Assembly: GCF_023243075.1 (NCBI RefSeq)
Contig: NZ_JALKFZ020000128.1
Location: forward strand, 1-39,619
Source of the DNA: Frankia sp. AiPa1
GTDB lineage: Bacteria; Actinomycetota; Actinomycetes; Frankiales; Frankiaceae
Reading direction: 5' to 3'
Length of the DNA: 39,619 bases
Both the position numbers and the translations under genes were made by a program. Below are positions 8,415 to 15,483 of the stretch, piece by piece. The notes under the pieces were generated by a model. It did no database searches. It worked only from the letters and a program-made list of their open reading frames with translations, and was not told the origin of the DNA. The number at the start of each line of letters is the position of its first letter. The first letter of the stretch is position 1.

Positions 8415-9403
8415 CGTGACCCCCCTGCGCCAGTCGTGCCGTCCGGCCCGGCCGCCGCGTCCGTGGTTGTGCTCTCGCGGCCCGCGCGGGCCCGCCTGAT
8501 CCACCGAGCTCCCGGCAGCCAGCGGGCGCGTAGCGCGACCAGGACCGTCACGCAGACGGCCAGCAGCACCAGGGACAGGGCGATCGCCGCGTCCGGGTCG
8601 GTCTCCAGGGCCAGGTAGACGGCCAGCGGCATCGTCTGCGTCGTGCCGGGGAAGTTGCCGGCGAAGGTGATCGTCGCCCCGAATTCACCGAGAGCCCGTG
8701 CCCAGCACAGGGCGGTGCCCGCGGCGACCGCGGGAGCGATGAGGGGGACGGTCACCCGGCGAAACGTCGTCCACGGATCCGCGCCGAGGGTGGCGGCCGC
8801 GTCCTCGAAGCGACGATCGGCGCTGTTCAACGCGCCCTCGACCGAGACGATGAGAAACGGCATCGCCACGAAGGTCTGCGCGATCACCACGCCGTTGGTG
8901 GTGAAGGGCAGGGTGAACCCGAACCAGTCGGACAGACGTTCGCCGAGCAGGCCGCGACGGCCCAGAGCCAGCAGCAGCGACACGCCACCGACGACCGGCG
9001 GCAGCACCAGGGGCAGGGTGACCAGCGCGCGCAGCAGGGTGCGGCCGGGAAACCGGGTACGGGCCAGCAACCAGGACAACGGGACCCCGAACACCACGGA
9101 CAGCACCGTCGACTCGGTGGACGTGCGCAGGGACAGCAGCAGCGCCTGGCGGACACTCTTCTCGCTGAGCAGGTGGCCAAGCCCCGACCACGGCGCCCGC
9201 ACCAGCAGACCGACCAGCGGCAGGAGCAGGAACAACACCGCGATCGATCCGGGCAGCCACAGCAACCACGGGACCCGTCGACGAGCCTCGCGCCGCTGGC
9301 CGGACCGGGACGGTCGGCCGGACCCGGACGGCTGGCCGGACTGGGTGAGCCGGGCGGGCTGTGCCGATGTCCCGGACCATGACAGGGAGGCGTCGCTGGT
9401 CAT
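8411..9403 (-). CDS. modB: Molybdate ABC transporter permease ModB
   Basis: 330-residue inner-membrane channel subunit. After a hydrophilic Ser/Gly/Arg-rich N-terminus (about 1-43) there are about six membrane segments, beginning WLLWLPGSIAVLFLLLPLVG. The ModB-type signatures are visible: PLVLPPVVGG, and the cytoplasmic EAA-type loop FEDAAATLGADPWTTFRRVT that docks on the ATPase. GEFGATITFAGNFPGTTQT near the C-terminus is characteristic of molybdate and sulfate permeases. Its stop overlaps the modC start. Upstream, only 82 bp separate it from the HTH-Mop gene, where many operons carry modA. Confidence 0.9.
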   Translation of the reverse strand: MTSDASLSWSGTSAQPARLTQSGQPSGSGRPSRSGQRREARRRVPWLLWLPGSIAVLFLLLPLVGLLVRAPWSGLGHLLSEKSVRQALLLSLRTSTESTVLSVVFGVPLSWLLARTRFPGRTLLRALVTLPLVLPPVVGGVSLLLALGRRGLLGERLSDWFGFTLPFTTNGVVIAQTFVAMPFLIVSVEGALNSADRRFEDAAATLGADPWTTFRRVTVPLIAPAVAAGTALCWARALGEFGATITFAGNFPGTTQTMPLAVYLALETDPDAAIALSLVLLAVCVTVLVALRARWLPGARWIRRARAGRESTTTDAAAGPDGTTGAGGSR

Positions 9404-9485
9404 CGCCGGCGTGGTGCCTTTCTCGGGGTGGGGACGGAACTGCCGGCGACAACTCCCGCACGGGGTGGCCCGAAGGGGCGGGTGG

Positions 9486-9893
9486 TCAGCGGCGGTCGGG
9501 CATCTCGATGACCACGTTGGTCGATTTCACCGCGCCGACGGCGAGGACCCCGGGCTCGAGACCGAGTTCGTCCGCGGCCTCTCGGCTCATCAGGGACACC
9601 AGTCGGTGCGGGCCGGCCTGGATCTCGACCTGGGCCATGACCGTGTCCCGCGTGACGCGGGTGATGATCCCCGGGAAGCGGTTACGGGCCGACTCCGCGA
9701 CGACGGGAATGGACGTGTTAGGCTGCTCTCCAGCCATTTCCTTGGCGAACTCGGCCAGGTTGGCGCCCTCGACCGCCCGGCGGCCGGCGTCGTCCAGGAT
9801 GGTGGGCAGGCGGCCGCTGTCGGCCCAACGGCGGACGGTGTCGTCACTGACACCGAGCAGCGCTGCTGCCTCGCTGATCCGGAATCTCGGCAT
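9486..9893 (-). CDS. HTH-Mop protein: MerR/excisionase-type HTH fused to a molybdate-binding Mop (TOBE) domain
   Basis: 135 residues. Residues 1-45 form a DNA-binding domain of the MerR/excisionase type (FRISEAAALLGVSDDTVRRW, then DSGRLPTILDDAGRR). Residues 68-132 are a Mop/TOBE domain (SARNRFPGIITRVTRDTVMA, then SLMSREAADELGLEPG and GAVKSTNVVIEM), the fold that binds molybdate in ModE, MopI and the ModC tail. It is therefore a probable molybdate-responsive regulator or storage protein for the modBC genes just downstream. ATG 9893 follows a -10-like TACTAT by 7 nt, so its mRNA is probably leaderless. A 7-bp inverted repeat covers that promoter, which suggests autoregulation. Confidence 0.9.
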   Translation of the reverse strand: MPRFRISEAAALLGVSDDTVRRWADSGRLPTILDDAGRRAVEGANLAEFAKEMAGEQPNTSIPVVAESARNRFPGIITRVTRDTVMAQVEIQAGPHRLVSLMSREAADELGLEPGVLAVGAVKSTNVVIEMPDRR

Positions 9894-9917
9894 ACCTGCG
9901 ATAGTAACCCCGCAGGT
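9894..9917 (-). promoter_or_regulatory. Leaderless promoter with overlapping operator for the HTH-Mop-modBC operon
   Basis: On the minus strand TACTAT (9903-9908 region) lies 7 nt before the ATG at 9893. ACCTGCG (9894-9900) and CGCAGGT (9911-9917) are exact inverted repeats spaced 17 bp centre to centre, one arm covering the transcription start and the other the upstream side of the -10. This is a position at which a repressor would block RNA polymerase. Binding by the HTH-Mop protein is inferred. Confidence 0.5.
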
Positions 9918-10326
9918 TCGGTGACTTCCGCCCCCTTACCCCCGATTTTGCGGTAATTTCGACGTTGTTTCCTCCGCTTCTGCGGAGTTCGTCGGACGAC
10001 GCCTTCTGGCCGCCTTCCGGCGATGCGCGATGGTGCGCGAGGGTGCGCGGACTGTATGTGGATCGTCGGTGGATCGTTCTCGATGCTGTGTCGGCTGTCG
10101 GTGTCCGCTCGGTGACCCTCGTCCGCACCTCTGCGATTTCGACCCGGCAAAGTACACAGTGTTGCTGGATGCTGATGTGGCCAGCTTCCCCCGCATGGCC
10201 GGGGCACGATGGACGCAGAGGGTAGGTCATCGACCATGCGGCACGCCCATCCACGATGTCCGTCCCTGTCCCTGTCTCTGTCTCTGTCGTCCGTCCCTGT
10301 CCTCGCCGCCTGGCCCTGGAGCTTTC
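9918..10326. other. Divergent intergenic region between HTH-Mop and Nudix genes
   Basis: No gene recognised in about 410 bp. It holds a perfect 6-bp hairpin, CTCCGC (9972-9977) and GCGGAG (9982-9987) around TTCT, with no T-run. It also holds a 6-bp tandem repeat, GTCCCT/GTCTCT, at 10262-10288, some 40 bp before the Nudix start. The promoters of both flanking genes must lie here. Confidence 0.5.
10262..10288. repeat. Hexanucleotide tandem repeat (GTCYCT, about 4.5 copies)
   Basis: Two GTCCCT units are followed by two GTCTCT units and a partial one. It lies in the leader region of the Nudix gene, where a change in copy number would alter promoter or leader spacing. A role is not shown. Confidence 0.8.
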
Positions 10327-10836
10327 GTGACCGATTCCGACCTCCCATTCGCCACCGCACCGACCATCCGTGACGCGTCCCCCGACCCGCGGCGGCACAC
10401 GGCGTCGCCGACCCGGGTCAACGTCCGCGCGCTGCTCGTGGAAGGCGATCGGATCATGCTCACCAACCCGCGCGGGCAGAGCACCTATCACCTGCCCGGC
10501 GGCCCGGTCGCGGCGGGGGAGACGATCCAGGCCGCGCTGCGCCGCCAGCTTGACGAGCAGGCGGACATCGAGGCGAGCCATGTGACGTTCGTCGGCTGTG
10601 TGGAGGGTCGCGGGACCGAACACGGTCGCCCGATCGGCGAGGTGGACGTCATCTTCTCCGTCGACCGCTCGTGGGCGGCCGAGTTCGGCAGCCGGCTCGA
10701 CAACCTGGACGTCGTCTCGACTCCCCTGTCCAGCCTGGGGGACCTGCAGCTGCGGCCGCAGGCACTGCGCACCCTCATTCCCGACTGGCTGGTCCACTCC
10801 CGCCCCGCCTGGTACGGAGCCGGCTCCGGCCGCTGA
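10327..10836 (+). CDS. Nudix-fold protein with a degenerate Nudix box
   Basis: 169 residues; GTG at 10327 is used since the upstream frame crosses the hexanucleotide repeat and looks non-coding. Nudix proteins hydrolyse nucleoside diphosphates linked to another group. The fold is clear from RVNVRALLVEGDRIMLTNPR and STYHLPGGPVAAGE. The Nudix box, normally GX5EX7REUXEEXGU, here reads GPVAAGETIQAALRRQLDEQ: the first Glu and the Arg are kept, but two of the metal-binding Glu positions of REUXEE are Gln, leaving one Glu and an Asp. Catalysis may be weak or absent, so the protein could bind a nucleotide rather than cleave it. The next gene on the same strand, 173 bp away, encodes a SLOG-fold nucleotide-binding protein. 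Confidence 0.85.
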   Translation: MTDSDLPFATAPTIRDASPDPRRHTASPTRVNVRALLVEGDRIMLTNPRGQSTYHLPGGPVAAGETIQAALRRQLDEQADIEASHVTFVGCVEGRGTEHGRPIGEVDVIFSVDRSWAAEFGSRLDNLDVVSTPLSSLGDLQLRPQALRTLIPDWLVHSRPAWYGAGSGR

Positions 10837-11009
10837 GCGCGACGATGGGCGCGTGGCGGCGGTCCGCGCCTCCGATGCGAGCGGGGCTTGCCGCTGACTC
10901 TCTGGACCATGTCCGGTCCGTGGATGGGACGGGTCCGGGTAACCGTGAGCCTCGATGCTCTGCTCGCGAGCAGGCCCGCCACACCGGGCCGACCGGCTAC
11001 ATTCGCCGG

Positions 11010-11528
11010 ATGTCCGGGTGTAGTGAAGGCTCGCCGTTGGCCGGTCCCGTCGTCGGCGTGACGGGTCACCGGGGGCTCACCGACGAACACCGCCACTATG
11101 TGGGCGAGGAGCTACGTCGCCTGCTCACGCCGCTGACGGCGGGCGGGTTCGTCGGTATCACCTGCCTCGCGGACGGCGCCGACACCGTCTTCGCCGATGT
11201 GGTGCTCGACCTGGGCGGCCGCCTGATCTCGGTGATTCCCGCCCGCGGGTACCGGGATCTGCAGCCACCCGGGCATCGCGGCGACTTCGATCGGCTGGTA
11301 CGCAGCTCCGCCGAGGTGCGCTGGCAGGATCGTCCCCATCCCGACCTCGAGAGCCTGATGGACGCGAGCCGGCTGCTGGTCGATGCCTCTGACCGCCTCA
11401 TCGCCGTCTGGGATGGACAACCCTCCCGTGGCTACGGCGGGACGGCGGACGTGGTCGCCTACGCGCGGCGCCGCGGTCGCCCCGTCCGGATCGTCTGGCC
11501 GGCCGGAGCCATCCGTCCACCGGCCTGA
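11010..11528 (+). CDS. Stand-alone SLOG-fold (Rossmann-like) nucleotide-binding protein
   Basis: 172 residues. Three SLOG signatures are visible: GVTGHRGLTDEHRHYVGEEL near residue 14, CLADGADTVFADVVLDLGG near 52, and the C-terminal YGGTADVVAYARRRGRPVRI near 145, with AVWDG just before. The SLOG superfamily (DprA, LOG, YpsA, TRPM N-terminal region) binds nucleotides or nucleotide-derived signals and in some members cleaves N-glycosidic bonds. There is no effector domain fused to it. ATG 11010 is chosen because TACATT lies 6 nt before it, the spacing of a leaderless promoter, and because the upstream frame is non-coding in appearance. Ligand and partner are unknown; the neighbouring Nudix gene makes nucleotide-derived ligands plausible. 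Confidence 0.8.
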   Translation: MSGCSEGSPLAGPVVGVTGHRGLTDEHRHYVGEELRRLLTPLTAGGFVGITCLADGADTVFADVVLDLGGRLISVIPARGYRDLQPPGHRGDFDRLVRSSAEVRWQDRPHPDLESLMDASRLLVDASDRLIAVWDGQPSRGYGGTADVVAYARRRGRPVRIVWPAGAIRPPA

Positions 11529-11643
11529 TCGGGCCTCATCCGGCGGGCCTCATCCCGGCCGGGTCGCGTCCGATCGGCGTACTTTGCCCCGCCTTCTCCG
11601 CTCGAGTTCGGCAGGACGAGGGCGGGCGCGGATAGGACGACGC

Positions 11644-14202
11644 CTACCGGGGTGTCAGCGCAACGACGGTGATCTGGACCGGGGCGAGTCCGGTGGTGTC
11701 CGGCACGGTGGTCGACGGCTGTGTGGTGGTCGGGGGCTGCGTCGCCGGGCTGTCCGTGCTTGCGGGCCCCGCGACCGTGCTGGCCTGACGGCTCGCGCGT
11801 GGCACTGCCGGGATCCGGCCCATCGGCCGGGCCGGTGCGGCGGCGGGCTGAGCTGGGTCTGACGCCGCCTGACCAGGCGCCGGAACGGGCGCGGCTGCCG
11901 CTGCGGCCGGTGCCGGAACAGGCGCGGCCGCAACTGCCGGAACTGGCGCCGCTGCTGCCACCGCTGCTGCCGCTGGTGCTGCTGGTGCCACCGGTGTTGG
12001 CGCCGCCGGCGGCGTTGATGCAGCCGTCGCCGCGGCAGGCGAGATCGGAGTGAGTGGGGTGATCGGCACGCCGGCCAGACCTCCTGCGAGGAGATCGGTG
12101 TCGGCCGCTGCCGGTGCTGCCGGTGCTGCCGCTGCCGGTGCGGCTGCTGCCGCTGCTGCGGGCGCCTGGGCCTGCGGGTCGTCGGGCGAGATCGGAGTGA
12201 GTGGGGTGATCGGCACGCCGGCCAGACCTCCTGCGAGGAGATCGGTGTCGGCGTCGGAGTCGGAGTCACCGGGATCGGCGACCGCGCCCGACTGCCCGGT
12301 TCCTGGTGCGGGACGGGCCGACTGGCCGGCAGTGGCCTGTCGCAGGGTGTCCAGCGCCAGGTCGGCCGCGGTGAGCTGGTTCCGCTGATGCTGTGCGCTC
12401 GGAGCCAGCCGATCGTCGCTGCCCTGGGGGACCGAGGCGCGTGGGGCGCCGGGGGCACCGGGGGCGACCGGCGCGGCGATGGCGGCCCCGGCCGGATCCT
12501 CGGGCGCGGTGGACGACGAGGCGGAAGGCTTGGACGGCGTCAGGTCGACCGTGCCGCCCGGGTCGGCACCGACACGCGGCGACGTCCGGTCAGTGCTGCG
12601 GGAGGCGGCTGGCACATCGCCGGGGAGGGAGTCGTGCTGTGGCGCCTGGGCGCCGGAGGTGACGTCGTCCGAGGCCGCGCCGAGCCCGACGGCGGTGGCG
12701 GTCGCAGCCACGGCGGCGGCCGTCGCCACGGCCAGTGCGGCGAGCGGTCGGGCCCATGAACGGCGCGGTTCGTTGCCGTGCGGCGGGCCCTCGGCCGGCG
12801 TCCGGCGGGGGTGTCCGCCGGCCGGGTGGCCGGGGGGCGCGGGCAGGTCGCCGGTGTCGAGGTCGGTGGCCTCCGGGCCTGTGGGCGACAGGTCCGGGCG
12901 ATGCGGATCCCAGAAGTGCGGGTCTGTGACCTGAGGGTCGGTGCTGCCGGCGGCGGCGATGTCCGGGGCGGGCGAGCGTCTTGACCGTTCCCGTCCCGGT
13001 GGGCGGCCAGGGCGCGCGAGGGCCGGGCGCAGGCCGACTGTGCCGCTGGCATCGCCGGGCGGCGGGGGCAGGTCGTCCAGCGGCGGCAGACCCCGGCTGG
13101 CAGCGGCGAGATCCGGCGGCGGGCCCGGAACCCCGGAGGCGCCGGGCCCGCTCGGCACCTGGAAGTCAGTCGGCACCCCGGCTCCGGTCGGCGGCGCGGA
13201 TGTGAGCGACCACGGAGCCTCGGTCTGCGCGCTGTCCACAGCGGAGGCGGGAGCCCCCGCTGACCGGCCGGCCGCAACGGCAACCGGGAACGCGGCCGGT
13301 GTCGGCTGGTCGCGGCGACGCCCGGTACCGCGGGCGGCGCGCCCGGTGCGTGGGCGGGAGCCGGCGAGCAGGGCCAGCAACTCGGCCGTGTCGGGCAGGG
13401 AGGCGCCGTCGGCAAGCCGGACCCGGGCGAGGGCACGGCGCACGCCTGGGCCGGTCGGGTCAGACAGGTCGTCCCCGCGTTCGGCCCGGCGCCAGCCGCC
13501 GCGCTCGGCCGCCGGCCGTGCCGCGCCGGCGGGTTGCCCGGACGCGGCGAGGTCGACGATGCCGGCCCAGGCCACGATGTCCGCGGCGGGCCCGTCCCAG
13601 CCGCCCGCGGCGGGCCCGAAGCCGTAGCCGGGAACGTAGGCGGCGCCTGCCGGTAGCGCCCCACGGCCGGCCGCGGCCGTCACCAGCAGGGGCCGCAGTG
13701 CGGCGGCGACCCCCAGGTCGACCAGCCGGGGTCCGACGACCGACAGCACGATGTCGGTGGCCGTGAGGTCCCCGAGCGGGCCAACGCTGCGATGGGCCGC
13801 GTCGATTGTCGTCAGCAGGCTGCGTGCCAGCCGGTCGATCTCGTCGGGTGAGAGCGGGCCGCGTTCGGCGAGCTCGCGGGCCAGGGTGGGGCCGCCGACG
13901 AACTCGCTGACGATGTAGGGCCGCTCGGCCTCGGGCGCTGCGTCGAGCACGCCGCAGGTGTGCGGGCCGGCAATCACGCAGGCCCGCTCGACCGCTGCGG
14001 CGAACCGGGCCCGCATGTCGTCGCGCAGCGCGTCGCCCGGATGCAGAGAACGGATGGCGACCTGCGCCCCGCCGGGGGCCCGGCCCAGGTGGACGACGCC
14101 GGTGATGCCCACATCGATGCGCCCGAGGAGCTGGTACGCCCCGAGCATGGTCGGCTCGCCGGTGGCGAGCGGGGCCACGTGGCGCGGTAGTCGAACGGTC
14201 AT
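11644..14202 (-). CDS. Membrane-anchored Ser/Thr kinase-like protein (probable pseudokinase)
   Basis: 852 residues. Residues 20-290 have a kinase fold: LGAYQLLGRIDVGITGVVHL at the glycine loop, PYIVSEFVGGPTLARELAER at the hinge, and LVDLGVA where DFG is expected. Key catalytic positions are altered: the VAIK lysine is Arg51 (VAIR), and the HRDLKPSN loop reads GDLTATD (144-150), losing the lysine and the asparagine. It is thus probably a pseudokinase. A Pro-rich juxtamembrane part leads to one membrane segment near 485-515 (PLAALAVATAAAVAATATAV), and a 340-residue Ala/Pro-rich exterior region. That region carries two copies of TDLLAGGLAGVPITPLTPIS, 49 residues apart. No PASTA or other sensor domain is recognised. 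The TetR gene lies upstream on the same strand, 71 bp away. Confidence 0.85.
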   Translation of the reverse strand: MTVRLPRHVAPLATGEPTMLGAYQLLGRIDVGITGVVHLGRAPGGAQVAIRSLHPGDALRDDMRARFAAAVERACVIAGPHTCGVLDAAPEAERPYIVSEFVGGPTLARELAERGPLSPDEIDRLARSLLTTIDAAHRSVGPLGDLTATDIVLSVVGPRLVDLGVAAALRPLLVTAAAGRGALPAGAAYVPGYGFGPAAGGWDGPAADIVAWAGIVDLAASGQPAGAARPAAERGGWRRAERGDDLSDPTGPGVRRALARVRLADGASLPDTAELLALLAGSRPRTGRAARGTGRRRDQPTPAAFPVAVAAGRSAGAPASAVDSAQTEAPWSLTSAPPTGAGVPTDFQVPSGPGASGVPGPPPDLAAASRGLPPLDDLPPPPGDASGTVGLRPALARPGRPPGRERSRRSPAPDIAAAGSTDPQVTDPHFWDPHRPDLSPTGPEATDLDTGDLPAPPGHPAGGHPRRTPAEGPPHGNEPRRSWARPLAALAVATAAAVAATATAVGLGAASDDVTSGAQAPQHDSLPGDVPAASRSTDRTSPRVGADPGGTVDLTPSKPSASSSTAPEDPAGAAIAAPVAPGAPGAPRASVPQGSDDRLAPSAQHQRNQLTAADLALDTLRQATAGQSARPAPGTGQSGAVADPGDSDSDADTDLLAGGLAGVPITPLTPISPDDPQAQAPAAAAAAAPAAAAPAAPAAADTDLLAGGLAGVPITPLTPISPAAATAASTPPAAPTPVAPAAPAAAAVAAAAPVPAVAAAPVPAPAAAAAAPVPAPGQAASDPAQPAAAPARPMGRIPAVPRASRQASTVAGPASTDSPATQPPTTTQPSTTVPDTTGLAPVQITVVALTPR
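12038..12252. repeat. Perfect 68-bp direct repeat inside the pseudokinase gene
   Basis: Positions 12038-12105 and 12185-12252 are identical over 68 bp at an offset of 147 bp, exactly 49 codons, so the frame is kept. Each copy encodes about 22 residues (TDLLAGGLAGVPITPLTPIS), separated by an Ala/Pro linker. Complete identity at DNA level including third positions points to a recent duplication or ongoing gene conversion. Confidence 0.95.
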
Positions 14203-14273
14203 GTGGGCTGCCCCGGGTGCGACTCACGACTCACTCGCCGACGGCGGCGACGGACTTTTCTGACGGTAGCTAC

Positions 14274-15221
14274 TCAGGTCGTGTCCGTGAAGGCCGCTAC
14301 GCCCGCTTCTTCAGGTTGCGCCGCCGGTGGGTCACTGTCCGCGGCCGTGGTGCCATGCCACCCGGCTTTCGGATGACTGGCCTCGATGCCGTCCAGCAGC
14401 CAGCCGAGGGCTCGCTCGAACCGCGGCGCGGACAGCAGGCAGCCGATGCTCCACAGATGCCGCAGTCGGGGGAGCTCCTCACCGTCGGGCAGGGCGCCGA
14501 AATCCGGTTCGATCATCTGCGCGAGGGCGGTGGGATCGTTCTCGGCTGGCGCGGCCCGCCGCGGGAAGTACGCGGTGCTGACCTCCCGCAGCGTGCAGCC
14601 GATGATCAGGTCGTTCACCGAGTGCAGAATGCGCTGCTGCTCCAGCGGATCGTCGGTGATCTGCGAGACGACGCCCAGGTACTGCTCCAGGAAACGCAGC
14701 TTGTTCGGCCCGCGGGCGGGCCGGGCCACCACGTGCAGCGTCCAGGGGTGTCGCTGGTAGGTCTCACGGTTACGCCGCGCGATCGCGGTGAGGCCCGCCC
14801 GCCATCCGGCCGGGACCTCGGCGAGCAGGCTCTCGCCCATGAACTCGTCCCACATCAGGTCGAGCAGGTCGTCCTTGTCCCGGACGTGGTAGTAGAGCGT
14901 CATCGTTCCGACGCCGAGGTGGCTGGCGAGCCGGCGCATCGACACGGCGGAGAGCCCGTCCGCGTCCGCGATCTCGATGGCGGCGCGGGCCAGCCGCTCG
15001 GGGTTCAGCTTCGAGCGGCAGCCAGGGCCGGCACCGCGCCGCCCCTCTGGTGCCGGTGTGGCCTGGCTGGCGGCCGCTGGCGATGCCGCCGGGATGATCG
15101 CCACCTCGACCGGCCCGCTTCGTCTACTCACCCCACCCGTGCTCCGCGGGCCTGTCTGCCCAGCGTCCGACGCGGTGAACGGTCCCGCCGGCGCAGCCAT
15201 CACCTGGTCACCTCCGACCAC
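14274..15221 (-). CDS. TetR-family transcriptional repressor
   Basis: Up to 315 residues; starts at 15221, 15200 or internal GTG codons are all possible, because the first 80 residues are low-complexity. The TetR HTH is at about 70-120: LNPERLARAAIEIADADGLS, then MRRLASHLGVGTMTLYYHV with KDDLLDLM following. The C-terminal part (REVSTAYFPRRAAPA and surrounding) resembles the TetR_C_11 class that binds drug-like ligands. It is divergent to an MFS drug exporter, with two near-identical palindromes in the intervening promoter, so it most likely represses the exporter and responds to an exported compound. The pseudokinase gene follows 71 bp downstream on the same strand and may share its transcript. 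Confidence 0.9.
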   Translation of the reverse strand: MVGGDQVMAAPAGPFTASDAGQTGPRSTGGVSRRSGPVEVAIIPAASPAAASQATPAPEGRRGAGPGCRSKLNPERLARAAIEIADADGLSAVSMRRLASHLGVGTMTLYYHVRDKDDLLDLMWDEFMGESLLAEVPAGWRAGLTAIARRNRETYQRHPWTLHVVARPARGPNKLRFLEQYLGVVSQITDDPLEQQRILHSVNDLIIGCTLREVSTAYFPRRAAPAENDPTALAQMIEPDFGALPDGEELPRLRHLWSIGCLLSAPRFERALGWLLDGIEASHPKAGWHGTTAADSDPPAAQPEEAGVAAFTDTT

Positions 15222-15404
15222 ATCCCGAACCCGGATCCCCCAGAGCCGGATCCCAGGCCCTCAGACCCACACTCGCATACCGAACCCGCCACGCCGGGCC
15301 CGCGCGCGGAGGGTCCACCCGTAAGGCCACACGCCGATCCCATGCCCTCTGATCCCGCACCTGATCCCAAGTAGGGCCCTACACGCCGAGCTCAGTAGAG
15401 CATT

Positions 15405-15434
15405 TTGCCGTTCGTACATCGTACGGCGTAGGGT
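15405..15434 (+). promoter_or_regulatory. Promoter of the MFS exporter gene
   Basis: TTGCCG (15405-15410) and TAGGGT (15429-15434) are spaced by 18 bp, and a start near 15441 is predicted. One operator fills the spacer and the other covers the start of the transcript, a standard repression layout. Confidence 0.6.
15412..15426. promoter_or_regulatory. TetR operator O1
   Basis: TCGTAC ATC GTACGG: two 6-bp half-sites around a 3-bp centre with one mismatch. It lies between the -35 and -10 of the exporter promoter. With O2 it shares at least 18 of 22 positions. Confidence 0.7.
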
Positions 15435-15447
15435 GGACCCACGTCGT

Positions 15448-15462
15448 TCGTACGGCGTACGA
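15448..15462. promoter_or_regulatory. TetR operator O2
   Basis: TCGTAC GGC GTACGA is an exact inverted repeat, 36 bp centre to centre from O1, just downstream of the predicted transcription start and 21 bp before the ATG at 15484. Confidence 0.7.
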
Positions 15463-15483
15463 CGACGGACGGGAGGGATATAG

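Noticed and set aside
8643..9956. Long plus-strand open frame over modB and the HTH-Mop gene
   Set aside because: Lies antisense to two well-supported genes; its product is Arg/Ser/Pro-rich without any domain.
9972..9987. 6-bp hairpin between HTH-Mop and Nudix genes as a terminator or riboswitch (for example a molybdenum-cofactor riboswitch)
   Set aside because: No T-run, no gene ends here, and none of the further helices needed for such a riboswitch could be found.
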